Assembly: GCF_000745235.1 (NCBI RefSeq)
Contig: NZ_JQNL01000001.1
Coordinates: 3,032,001-3,096,000 of the forward strand
Direction: 5' to 3'
Length of the DNA stretch: 64,000 nt
Source of the DNA: Luteibacter mycovicinus
GTDB lineage: Bacteria > Pseudomonadota > Gammaproteobacteria > Xanthomonadales > Rhodanobacteraceae
A model generated the notes under the pieces. It saw only the letters and a list, made by a program, of their open reading frames with translations. It was not told where the DNA came from and ran no database searches. A program made the translations under genes and the position numbers. This document shows positions 7,751 to 15,754 of the stretch, one piece after another. How positions within the stretch are numbered: position 1 is the first letter of the stretch; each line of letters begins with the position of its first letter.

Positions 7751-8968
7751 ATGTCCCCCGCGCCAGGCATCCCCCCGATCCCACGGGATGCCCTGCAACT
7801 GCCAGCCGACGTCCTCTGGCTGGCGCATTGCAAGGATGGCCCCATCCCTCGCGTCGCGGCGGACGGTGTACGTGCGCTGTTGGAAACCGAACTCGAGCCC
7901 TGGAACCTACGCTGGCAGGAAGACTTCCTCGACGTCCAGGCGCGCCTGCGTCACGCGAGCGCGGCGTTCTTCGCCGTCGACGAAGCCGACATCAGCCTCG
8001 TCGCCTGCACGTCGGCCGGGCTGGAAGCGATCTCGCTGGGGTACCCGTGGCAATCGGGTGACGAGGTGCTTATCCCCGCCGGGGAGTTCTCGAGCAATCG
8101 CCTGCCCTGGCTGGCGCTCTCAGCACGCGGCGTCGTCTGCCGCGAGGTGGAGCTGTGGCCAGACCAGATGGCCGCCAAACCCACACCACCCATGCTTGGC
8201 ATCGATCCCGAGCAACGCCTGCTCGATCAGATCACACCGCATACGCGACTGATGTCGGTGTCATGGATCCGCTTTCAGGACGGCACACGGCTCGATCTGG
8301 ATCGTCTGGGGGAGGGCTGTGCCGCTCGTGGCGTGCATCTCGTGGTCGACGGTATCCAGGGCGCTGGCACGATGGTCCCTTCGCTTACGCATGTGGATGC
8401 CTTCGTCAGTGGCGGTCACAAGGGTCTGCTCGGCACGCAGGGGCAGGGCGTGATGTGGACCCGTCCGACGTTTCGCCCGCGGTTGGTGCCTCTCGGTACA
8501 TGGCTGTCCGCGCCCGCGGCGTTTTCACAGTCGGGCACGCAGGCGGATGGGGGCGACCTCTGGGCGAGCGAAGGACGCCGGTTGGAGGCGGGTAGCCCGT
8601 CGATTCTTTCGTGTGGCGCGCTCGGTCATTCCGTGCAGCTGTTGCTGGACAGTGGCGGCGCGCCCGCCATCCAGGCGCACGTCGTGGCGTTGCAACGGCT
8701 GTTACTGGAACGACTGCTTCCCCACGGGGAATGGTCATCCGACGTCGCGCGTCTTCAGGGCTTGCTGGAATCCGACAGACTCGGACCGACCTTGTCGTTT
8801 CGTGTCGAGGACGATCGCGCCGAGCGGCTTCTCGCGGCAGCGGCGAAGCAGAAGATCGGTACGAGTACACGCGAGGGCTACCTGCGCGTGGCGTTGCACG
8901 GCTGGCATTCGGTGAAAGACGTTGAGCGGACGGTGGCGTGGCTGACGCAAGTGGACATCCCCCGCTAA
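7751..8968 (+). CDS. Aminotransferase class V / cysteine desulfurase-like PLP enzyme
   Basis: 405 residues, fold type I PLP enzyme. The cofactor-binding pieces are visible: TSAG at 87-90 for the phosphate, Asp200 and Gln203 in VVDGIQGAG, and SGGHKGLLG with His223 and the Schiff-base Lys224. These resemble kynureninase, isopenicillin N epimerase and cysteine-desulfurase-like proteins. The substrate cannot be told from sequence, and no Cys-bearing loop typical of group I desulfurases is evident, so sulphur transfer is not assumed. Cytoplasmic. Stands as a single gene. Confidence 0.8.
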   Translation: MSPAPGIPPIPRDALQLPADVLWLAHCKDGPIPRVAADGVRALLETELEPWNLRWQEDFLDVQARLRHASAAFFAVDEADISLVACTSAGLEAISLGYPWQSGDEVLIPAGEFSSNRLPWLALSARGVVCREVELWPDQMAAKPTPPMLGIDPEQRLLDQITPHTRLMSVSWIRFQDGTRLDLDRLGEGCAARGVHLVVDGIQGAGTMVPSLTHVDAFVSGGHKGLLGTQGQGVMWTRPTFRPRLVPLGTWLSAPAAFSQSGTQADGGDLWASEGRRLEAGSPSILSCGALGHSVQLLLDSGGAPAIQAHVVALQRLLLERLLPHGEWSSDVARLQGLLESDRLGPTLSFRVEDDRAERLLAAAAKQKIGTSTREGYLRVALHGWHSVKDVERTVAWLTQVDIPR

Positions 8969-9150
8969 GCACGTCCATCCGCCAGCGGCTCCCTGTTCTC
9001 GGTCGCTTCCTGACAATTCGTCTGGGCTGATACTCCGCATGGAGGATCGAAGACGCTGTCCCGCACGCCCGTCGCCTCGTAAAAGCCAGAAAGCCGACAG
9101 GCATTCACCCGAGGCGGCGCCCAGAATCGGAAAAAACGAGAGGGGACGTC

Positions 9151-10086
9151 GTGAACATCCGGATCATCAGCCTGTTTCTTATCGCGTTTGCCGCAAACGT
9201 AAACGCAAGCACCGATGTCTGGCAGCCCACCGCCGGACACACGCAAATACCGTTGTGGCCGGAAGCGCCGCCCGCGGCGAAGCCTATGCCCGGTCCGGAA
9301 TATGTCAGGACGAGCACGAAGCCGTTCGGCGGCAAACCGATGGTAACCGTCAGCAACGTGTCGCAGCCCACCATGACGGTCTACACACCGAAAGGCGAGA
9401 ATACGGGTGCTGCAGTCGTCGTATTTCCGGGAGGTGGCTTCGAGATTCTGGCCATGGATCTCGAGGGCACCGAAGCATGCGACTGGCTGACGTCCCGGGG
9501 CATCACGTGCGTGCTGGTGAAGTATCGCGTGCCGAGTCTGCCCTATGTGGCGGCTTGCGATTGCCGCCCGCACAACCGCGCGCTGTCGACGCCGTCGTTG
9601 CAGGATGCGCAAAGGACCATGCGACTGGTGCGCTCGCATGCGGCGGAGTGGAAGGTCGATCCGCACAAGATCGGCGTGCTGGGCTTTTCGGCGGGTGGCT
9701 TTCTGGTGGCGGAAATCAGCACGGTTTTCGACCGCAAACTATACGCGCCGGTGGATGCTGCCGATAAGGAAAGTGCCCGGCCGGATTTCGCCATGCTGAT
9801 CTACCCGGGGCATCTCGCCACGGACGACGACAAAGCCAATCCCAATCTTCCGATCACCGCCCATGTGCCGCCGTCATTTCTTGTCCAGGCGGAGGACGAC
9901 TACACGGACGGCGTGCATCAGTCGCTGGTCTACTACGCCGCGCTGGCCAGGGAGCACGTGCCCGCGGAAATGCACCTGTATGCACAGGGCGGGCACGCGT
10001 TTGGCCTGCGGTCGACGAACCTGCCGATCAATGGATGGCCGGCACTGGCCGAAGCCTGGATGCGGACGATCGGTATCAGCCACTGA
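9151..10086 (+). CDS. Secreted alpha/beta hydrolase (acetylxylan-esterase-like)
   Basis: 311 residues with a GTG start behind AGAGGGG. A Sec signal peptide covers residues 1-19 (ends NVNA). The fold has an oxyanion loop VFPGGGF at 91-97, nucleophile elbow GFSAGG with Ser180, an acidic residue in QAEDDYTDG near 250 and His282 in QGGHAFGLR. This is the layout of the BD-FAE/acetylxylan esterase group, which removes acetyl or other acyl groups from plant cell-wall sugars. Export to the periplasm or outside fits that use. The exact ester is unknown. Monocistronic by appearance. Confidence 0.8.
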   Translation: MNIRIISLFLIAFAANVNASTDVWQPTAGHTQIPLWPEAPPAAKPMPGPEYVRTSTKPFGGKPMVTVSNVSQPTMTVYTPKGENTGAAVVVFPGGGFEILAMDLEGTEACDWLTSRGITCVLVKYRVPSLPYVAACDCRPHNRALSTPSLQDAQRTMRLVRSHAAEWKVDPHKIGVLGFSAGGFLVAEISTVFDRKLYAPVDAADKESARPDFAMLIYPGHLATDDDKANPNLPITAHVPPSFLVQAEDDYTDGVHQSLVYYAALAREHVPAEMHLYAQGGHAFGLRSTNLPINGWPALAEAWMRTIGISH

Positions 10087-10105
10087 AAACGCATGCTCTG
10101 GCGGA

Positions 10106-10948
10106 TCACGCTCTCGCTGCGAGCAACTCGTCCAGCTGCGCGAACTGTTCCGGCAGGCCTTCCGCCGAGCCAGCGATCGCCTCGTCGCGCGCCGCTTCCG
10201 TCGGATACAGTTCGTGCAGGGTGACCAGCGTCTTGCCGTCCTTTTCTTCGAACGTCACGGTGGTCAGCGCGCCCTGGTCGCTTTCTTCGTTCGTCCATAC
10301 GAGCCGCGTGTTCTCGGTCACTTCCTTGTACGTACCGAAGAACGCCATCGGCTGATCGAAGGCCGGATGTTTGAACACAAGGCGATACGTGCCGCCGGTG
10401 CGGATGTCCATGTCGCCCGAGACCAGCGACATGCCGGCGGACTTCGGAATCCACCAGCGTTTGAACAGCTCCGGATTGCGCCACGCCTCGAACACGAGAT
10501 GCACCGGCGCATCGAACGTGCGCGTCACAACGAGCTCGCGGTCGCCTTTGCGTTCCACGGCGGTGCGCTTGATTGCGGCTGAACTACCTTCGCTTGCCAT
10601 TGGCCTTCTCCTCGCGTTTAAGGTGGCGACGATTTCATCCAGCGCGTCGAAGCGCGCGCTCCAGAGTTCGCGGTGCCGCTCGATCCAGGCGGCTTCTTCT
10701 TCCAGCTGACGTATCCCCAGCCTGCAGGTGCGCACGCGCCCGACCTTCTCCGTGGTCACGAGTCCCGCCTCTTCCAGAATGCTGACGTGCTTGCCCATGC
10801 CGGTAAGGGTCATGTGGAAACGTTGGGCGAGGTCGCTGACCGAGGCGTCCGAACGGCCAAGCTGCTCCAGCACGCCGCGTCGGGTGACGTCGGAGAGGGC
10901 GGCGAAGGTGGCGTCGAGGCGGGCTTGATAGTGAACCATGTGGTTCAC
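10106..10948 (-). CDS. ArsR-family regulator fused to SRPBCC (AHSA1) domain
   Basis: 280 residues. Residues 5-110 are an ArsR winged helix (LSDVTRRGVLEQL, then SDLAQRFHMTLTGMGKHVSILEEAGLV). Residues 135-275 are an AHSA1/SRPBCC fold (FDAPVHLVFEAWRNPELFKRWW, final helix EQFAQLDELLAA). These two are usually separate, overlapping genes. Here a start with GAGGAG upstream remains at Met117 (10600), and in the +1 frame the ArsR part would run on to a stop at 10584, overlapping that start. So the fusion looks like the product of a one-base change near 10610, or an assembly error. In the family the pair forms a small autoregulated unit. Confidence 0.8.
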   Translation of the reverse strand: MNHMVHYQARLDATFAALSDVTRRGVLEQLGRSDASVSDLAQRFHMTLTGMGKHVSILEEAGLVTTEKVGRVRTCRLGIRQLEEEAAWIERHRELWSARFDALDEIVATLNARRRPMASEGSSAAIKRTAVERKGDRELVVTRTFDAPVHLVFEAWRNPELFKRWWIPKSAGMSLVSGDMDIRTGGTYRLVFKHPAFDQPMAFFGTYKEVTENTRLVWTNEESDQGALTTVTFEEKDGKTLVTLHELYPTEAARDEAIAGSAEGLPEQFAQLDELLAARA

Positions 10949-10960
10949 TGTATGCCCCTG

Positions 10961-11290
10961 TCAGTGGGTTTGCAATACCTCGGGGGCCTTGGCCACCGCG
11001 GTGGCATGGGCCTCCGTCTGGTGCGCCGCCTGCTTGCACTGAGGCAGAACGGCACATCCCGCCTAGCAGTCGCCGAGGAAGTCGTAGTGGGTCACGCCGT
11101 TCAGGTGTTGAATGCGCGCGCCTGGAATCGCCTTCGCTGCGATATCCGCGTTCGGCGCCGCCGGTGCGACGGTATCGGCTGTTCCCGTGGCTGTATGCAA
11201 GACGGTGATCGACAGGGTGGGCGAGCCGTCCGCATTGCGTAGCGCGGCGGTGGGTGTGGAGGATCGTTCTTGCTCCTCGACGTCGCGCCG
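10961..11290 (-). pseudogene. Remnant of a dienelactone-hydrolase-like alpha/beta hydrolase
   Basis: Read on the minus strand, about 75 codons encode the C-terminal part of an alpha/beta hydrolase: a strand and Asp loop (ITVLHTATGTADTVAP), a helix (NADIAAKAIPG) and the His-bearing end GVTHYDFLGDC. An in-frame TAG at 11063-11065 follows at once, and the same frame continues with a Cys-containing tail and an Ala-rich helix to a TGA at 10961. Upstream, a TGA cuts the frame near 11300 and no nucleophile region is present. The gene is thus truncated at the 5' end and also carries a nonsense codon. Confidence 0.6.
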
Positions 11291-11378
11291 GGTCTTTCAT
11301 TCAACGGCTGACGGTCGTCTTCGTCACCGTGATGTAATGCGATTGTCCGGAAATAGGTTTGTAGCCCGAGCTTGTTCG

Positions 11379-11669
11379 TCATGGCTTGGGACATTCGCGG
11401 CGGAGGGTAGATGCGTCTTTCAGCGCGTAGTGCTCGCGACACACCATGTGACCACGCTGAGCATTTCGTCGCCCCAAGTCACTGGCCTCCAAGAATTCAA
11501 AAAGCGAAGTGTCTCCGTCCCGGTTCCAGTCCATTTCGGACCAAACGTATTGTGTGTCCCACGAAGGGCGGCATCGCATCGATACGTACATGAATGCAGA
11601 TGTACCCATTACTGTAAGCAGCAGCAAGAAGCTCCCTCTGTCGATCTCGCCACTAAGGGTCGGTAGCAT
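11379..11669 (-). CDS. Small single-pass membrane protein with EF-hand-like segment
   Basis: 96 residues from the ATG at 11669, chosen because the gene before it stops at 11672, leaving 2 bases between them. Residues about 12-30 form a TM helix (GSFLLLLTVMGTSAFMYV). The outer part contains DWNRDGDTSLFEFLEASD, close to an EF-hand loop, and two late Cys residues in CREHYALKD and RRECP that may pair. The protein is probably periplasmic with an N-terminal anchor. I recognise no named family. Lower GC than the neighbours suggests recent acquisition. Confidence 0.6.
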   Translation of the reverse strand: MLPTLSGEIDRGSFLLLLTVMGTSAFMYVSMRCRPSWDTQYVWSEMDWNRDGDTSLFEFLEASDLGRRNAQRGHMVCREHYALKDASTLRRECPKP

Positions 11670-11671
11670 CA

Positions 11672-11932
11672 CTATAGGCGCCACTTCAGCCACGTCTCGG
11701 TTAACAAAGAAGGGGCGGTTATGGCGTTGAGGGGGCTCCATAACGTTCGTTTCGATAACCGGTCTGACGACGCTTTGAAGTTCTGCATAACTCCGAACGC
11801 CGACACTACGGTCAGCAGCCAACAGGCTACGTGCGTAGCAAGAGCTAACACGAATAAACAGACGAAAACCACGAATGGTGATAAATCAGTTTGAGAAGCA
11901 GTATCGATAGTCCCGCTGCCGCGAGACACCAT
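11672..11932 (-). CDS. Small membrane protein of unknown function
   Basis: 86 residues. One strong hydrophobic segment spans residues about 18-48 (LSPFVVFVCLFVLALATHVACWLLTVV is its core, read in pieces), followed by a polar tail with NFKASSDRLSKR. It is translationally linked to the EF-hand-like gene 2 bases downstream, so the two probably act together. The start is uncertain because no good ribosome site precedes the ATG at 11932. No homologous family comes to mind. Confidence 0.5.
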   Translation of the reverse strand: MVSRGSGTIDTASQTDLSPFVVFVCLFVLALATHVACWLLTVVSAFGVMQNFKASSDRLSKRTLWSPLNAITAPSLLTETWLKWRL

Positions 11933-12057
11933 AAGAGACCGACATCGCTGAGACGTGTGGGGTTTCGTTGACGGTGGCTGAGTTGCTACATCGGTTGCAT
12001 TTGGCGCGCTGACGTAGCGGCGTGACCCGTGCAGGAAGCTGGGTCATTACATTTCTC

Positions 12058-12387
12058 TCATGGAGAGGGTTTGTGGTCAACGACATGTCTGGAGACATTG
12101 CCCGCCTCGTCATATACGTCTAATACGCGATGTTGGCCGTCTGCATCGAAGTTTTCAATCGAAAAGATGCGACCCCACTCTGCGGTCATCAGCGTGCCAG
12201 CTGGTTTTCCGTTTATATCGATACATGACTTCGAAAGCCCCGCCTGCCCCCATGCAGCATAAACAGTTCTTGCCGGTGCCTTGCAGGCATACCCCTGGTG
12301 CTGGTCGAGAACTGACCTGTTATCGCTTTTGGAACACGATGTCATCGAAACGACTACGAGCATGAGAGCAATGATCTGCGTTTTCAT
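12058..12387 (-). CDS. Small lipoprotein of unknown function
   Basis: 109 residues from the ATG at 12387. That start gives MKTQ, a hydrophobic helix and a lipobox-like VSMTSC with Cys18 as likely acylation site; the longer frame to 12531 has no such signal. The mature part has two Cys (GYACKAP and SKSCIDI) and a beta-rich C-terminus with WGRIFSIENFD. The lower-GC patch around it also holds the two small membrane genes at 11379-11932. Function not recognised. Confidence 0.6.
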   Translation of the reverse strand: MKTQIIALMLVVVSMTSCSKSDNRSVLDQHQGYACKAPARTVYAAWGQAGLSKSCIDINGKPAGTLMTAEWGRIFSIENFDADGQHRVLDVYDEAGNVSRHVVDHKPSP

Positions 12388-12622
12388 TTTTATGGGTGGG
12401 ATAGATAGGGGCTCGGGATGGTAAATCGGACTGGTTTCCCACATTTGCACGCGCTTGCGCGGTGCCCATGCCAGCGTCTTGGGTGTCTGTCTTGAGCCAG
12501 TAATGATCAATCGGCCCGAGCTTTCCATCAAACGCTGGGTCGCGGCAAGCCCACACGGCCAACCTGACTTAAGACGTTTGGAGATGACCGTACACGGGCC
12601 GGGTGATGGAATGTGTTGCGGG

Positions 12623-13522
12623 TCACTGGGTGCCGAGCTCAGGCGTAGTCTTCTCCAGAATCTTCATGGCCTTCGCGTTTTCGCTTTGCCAGGTCGCGAT
12701 CTCGGCCTCGGATGTCGGGGTCGACCCGGTCACTACCGGCGTTCCGTCGGGCCTCGTGATCGCGGGCCGGGGCGCGGCGGTCGGCTGGGTCATGGTCGCG
12801 TAGCTTTGGTGCGACACCACGGGTGGCGTGGCGAGCCTGGATGAGTAGTAATCGCTCGGCCGCGTCGCGTAATGCGGCGTCGGTGCATTGGCGCTCGCAT
12901 GGGTGTTAGCTGTGCCCTGCGAGGTCGACTGGATGAGCGATTTGCCCATGTTGTCGAAAATGCGCGGGATGGACAGATAGCTGAGAAGGAGCACCGCGAC
13001 CACGGCGACAAAGGCGACGATCGGCGTGCTGGACGTGGGTCTCCCACGCCTGCCATGCGCGTCGCCAGCCATCACCCAGCTCGGCCTGTCATCCAGCGGC
13101 GGCATGTCCACCTCGGGAATCGGCCCGAGCATGCTCCGTATCTCCGCACCGCCGATCAGCTGGATCGGCATGAACTTCGCCGCTGACCGCATGGCGTGAT
13201 CGGTGAACTCGCCGGAGGAGATCAGGATGGCGCGCTGTGCGCCCTCCGTGTGCATCACGCCGATCAGTTCATGCACCGCGTTATGCGGCACCTGTCCCGT
13301 GTTCCAGTGCTTGCACTGCACGACGATGTATTCGCCATCGCGGTACAGCTTGAGGTCGATACCGCCATCGGCCATGGCGTAGCCAACACCCGTGCCGGAA
13401 TGATCCACCCGGTAGCCCTGCCCACGGTAATACTCGGCGACGCGTCGCTCGAAGTCATCCCAGCGCACCTGGGTGAGCGGGTCGGTCCAGCGCGAGCGGA
13501 CGGGTTTCCAGCGGCGGCTCAT
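12623..13522 (-). CDS. Membrane-anchored Mrr-type restriction endonuclease domain protein
   Basis: 299 residues. Residues 20-125 form an Mrr_cat/PD-(D/E)XK nuclease fold: helix WDDFERRVAEYYRGQGY, active-site Asp56 in GGIDLKLY, Gln69 and Lys71 in VVQCKHW, then HELIGVMHTEGA and ILISSGEFT. A single TM helix follows at about 167-185, and the tail is Pro/Ser/Thr-rich. Soluble Mrr enzymes cut methylated DNA. A C-terminal membrane anchor is different and is shared with the paralogue at 25158-25835, which has lost the Asp. Here all catalytic residues are present. It stands alone, without a methylase, so a host restriction system is unlikely. Confidence 0.75.
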   Translation of the reverse strand: MSRRWKPVRSRWTDPLTQVRWDDFERRVAEYYRGQGYRVDHSGTGVGYAMADGGIDLKLYRDGEYIVVQCKHWNTGQVPHNAVHELIGVMHTEGAQRAILISSGEFTDHAMRSAAKFMPIQLIGGAEIRSMLGPIPEVDMPPLDDRPSWVMAGDAHGRRGRPTSSTPIVAFVAVVAVLLLSYLSIPRIFDNMGKSLIQSTSQGTANTHASANAPTPHYATRPSDYYSSRLATPPVVSHQSYATMTQPTAAPRPAITRPDGTPVVTGSTPTSEAEIATWQSENAKAMKILEKTTPELGTQ

Positions 13523-13697
13523 TGGCCGGCGCCTGATGTGTTCAACTCCATGTCTTCCCCTGACGTCCGGGTGTCGAAGGTTTCGCGCACGGTCCGGGCG
13601 TTCCGGGTCGATGGTACTCAGGCGGCGACGCGGTGGGCAATGATCATGTATGCCGATTCGGCCCGGTACGCCGGGACCTGGTGTCGCGGGCCGGGGC

Positions 13698-14459
13698 TCA
13701 CTTGCCCCCGGTCACGTCCAGAAAGGTGCCGGTGACGAATGAGGCCTCGGCACCTGCAAGCCACAGGATCGCCCGTGCCACCTCGTCGGGCTGACCGCCG
13801 CGCTTCATGGGTATGGATTCCTTGACGCGGTCCACTCGTCCCGGCTCGCCACCGCTGGCGTGCATGTCCGTGTAAATGTGTCCGGGGCGCACGCAGTTGA
13901 CACGGATGCCCTCGGCGGCGACTTCCCTGGCGAAGCCAGTGGTGAAGGTCTCGAGCGCGCCCTTGGACGCCGCGTAGTCGACATACTCGTTCGGGCTGCC
14001 CAGTCGTGCGGAAGCGGACGACACGTTGATGACGGAACCGCCCCGGCCGCCATGGCGATGCGACATCCGTCGTATGGCGTGTTGCGCGAAGAGGATGGGG
14101 CCAATCGCATTGACCGCGAAAATGCGCTGCATCCGCTCGAAGCTCAGGTCCTCCAGGCGGGACTGCTGCGCGAGAACGCCTGCATTGTTAACCAGCACGT
14201 CGATGCGGCCGAACTCGCGGTCGATCGCGGCGAAGAGCCCGTCGATCTGCCCGGGATCGGCGCTGTCCGCGCGGATGGCCAGCGCGCGACGTCCGGCCGC
14301 TTCGACATCGGCAACGACGGCGAGTGCCGCGGACTCGTCGGAGACGAAGGTGATCGCCACGTTGTAGCCCTGGGCGGCGGCCAGTCGTGCCGTGGCCGCG
14401 CCGATGCCCCGGCTGCCGCCGGTGATCAGGATGAGCGGTGCCTGCGAATCGTCAGTCAT
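13698..14459 (-). CDS. SDR family oxidoreductase
   Basis: 253 residues, classical short-chain dehydrogenase. Cofactor motif TGGSRGIG at 13-20, NNAG at 91-94, catalytic Ser147/148 in NVSSAS, and Tyr162-x-x-x-Lys166 in DYAASKGAL. The length and C-terminal FVTGTFLDVTGGK are typical of the FabG-like group, and the Arg after GGS suggests NADP(H). Its substrate is unknown. It is followed on the minus strand after the MFS gene with an 11-base gap (transporter stop at 14471, this start at 14459), so the two form an operon. Confidence 0.85.
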   Translation of the reverse strand: MTDDSQAPLILITGGSRGIGAATARLAAAQGYNVAITFVSDESAALAVVADVEAAGRRALAIRADSADPGQIDGLFAAIDREFGRIDVLVNNAGVLAQQSRLEDLSFERMQRIFAVNAIGPILFAQHAIRRMSHRHGGRGGSVINVSSASARLGSPNEYVDYAASKGALETFTTGFAREVAAEGIRVNCVRPGHIYTDMHASGGEPGRVDRVKESIPMKRGGQPDEVARAILWLAGAEASFVTGTFLDVTGGK

Positions 14460-14470
14460 GGTCGGAACCC

Positions 14471-15673
14471 TTATGTCGTGGAAGCGGTGGCGCGCAGATG
14501 AGGCTTCAGCAACATCACCAGCGGCGCAATCAGGGCGGCGGTCGCGGCCGAGGCGAGGATGCCGATCGTCTGATTGCTGTGATCGGCAATGGCGCCGTAC
14601 AGGATCGGCGCGGCGCCGCCCGAAACGACCACGCTCGTGTAAAAGACCGCGAACGCGCGACCGGTGTCACCGTCGGAGAGCTCCGGCACCGTCCCGTAAA
14701 GCACCGATGATGTGCCATTGAGCACGACACCGAGCAATGGCAGCACGATGAGCGTCGGTGTCAGCGGTGTGAGCAGCGTCGCGGCCATCAGCGCGGCTGT
14801 GGCGACCTCGGTCACGATGACGCTCCCGACCACACCCAGTCGCTCACCCAGCCATCCGCAGGTCGCCTTGCCCAGCGCGCCACCGATGAAGAGCAGAGCA
14901 AGCGCGACGCCCACGGTCGGGGAGTTGCCGCCCTTGGCATGAATCAGAAACGGGAGGAACAGCAGATAGCCCATGCGGGTCGCCGTATCCAGCGCACCGA
15001 TGGTCGTCAGGATCCCGAAGCCGCCACGGCCGTGACCACGTTGCGTCTTTACCCTGGCGCGTGCGATCACGGGAGTCTCCGGCGCCCAGGACCTCAGTCC
15101 CAGCGCAACAACGATGCCAAGCAGCGCCATCAATCCCAGCACGGGGCGCCAGGTGAGCACGGGCAACGTCACCGCGACAAGCGCCGGCACGATGGCCTTA
15201 CCGAGGTCGCCGGAAAAGTTGTACATCCCCAGCGGTCGTCGCGATGCGTCGCCGTAGCTGTCGGTGACGAGCATCGAACCGCGTGGATGCTGGATGCTCG
15301 AACCCACGCCCGCCACGACGAGGCCGACGCAGAGTCCCGCGAAGCCCAGGGGTAGCGCCATGATCAGAAATCCCATGGCCGCGATGACGGTCGCAAGTAT
15401 CAGCGCGGCTCGGGCCGAGACGCCACGCAGGGCGCGATCGGCGGGAATCTGCAGGCCACCCATGGTGCCGTAATAAAGCGCGCGCACCAGGGCCAGCGCC
15501 GCATAGGACAGACCGAACTGCGCCTGCCACACGGGAAGAAAGGCATAGAGGCCGTCGGTATAGCCGTCATGCAGTGCGTGGGTAAAGCACGCGGCCAGCA
15601 GGTTGCGCGAACGAGGCGCTTGGGGCGTGCGTTCGCCGTCGAAGGTGACGGGGAGGTCGGTCGAGGCTGCCAT
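14471..15673 (-). CDS. MFS transporter, Fsr (fosmidomycin-resistance)-like
   Basis: 400 residues with about 12 TM helices. The first helix reads HALHDGYTDGLYAFLPVW and the loop after helix 4 reads GSSIQHPRGSMLVTDSYG; both patterns are typical of the Fsr group of small-molecule efflux pumps. There is a short basic central loop (ARVKTQRGHGRGG). It lies in the inner membrane and is inferred to export a drug-like or sugar-phosphate-like compound. It is divergent from a LysR regulator across an 81-base gap holding a palindrome, so it is probably controlled by that regulator. The downstream SDR is co-transcribed. Confidence 0.8.
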   Translation of the reverse strand: MAASTDLPVTFDGERTPQAPRSRNLLAACFTHALHDGYTDGLYAFLPVWQAQFGLSYAALALVRALYYGTMGGLQIPADRALRGVSARAALILATVIAAMGFLIMALPLGFAGLCVGLVVAGVGSSIQHPRGSMLVTDSYGDASRRPLGMYNFSGDLGKAIVPALVAVTLPVLTWRPVLGLMALLGIVVALGLRSWAPETPVIARARVKTQRGHGRGGFGILTTIGALDTATRMGYLLFLPFLIHAKGGNSPTVGVALALLFIGGALGKATCGWLGERLGVVGSVIVTEVATAALMAATLLTPLTPTLIVLPLLGVVLNGTSSVLYGTVPELSDGDTGRAFAVFYTSVVVSGGAAPILYGAIADHSNQTIGILASAATAALIAPLVMLLKPHLRATASTT

Positions 15674-15725
15674 GCGGCTATGCTAGATAAGCGAGAAATA
15701 ATCAACAAGACAACCATGACTCACC

Positions 15726-15741
15726 TTATGCGTGAGCATAA
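15726..15741. promoter_or_regulatory. Palindromic operator candidate between LysR and MFS genes
   Basis: TTATGC-GTGA-GCATAA, a perfect 16-base inverted repeat, lies in the divergent promoter region 13 bases before the chosen LysR start and 52 bases before the MFS start. LysR proteins bind such interrupted palindromes at divergent promoters, and this position fits autoregulation plus control of the pump. Confidence 0.5.
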
Positions 15742-15754
15742 ATCACGGATAGCC

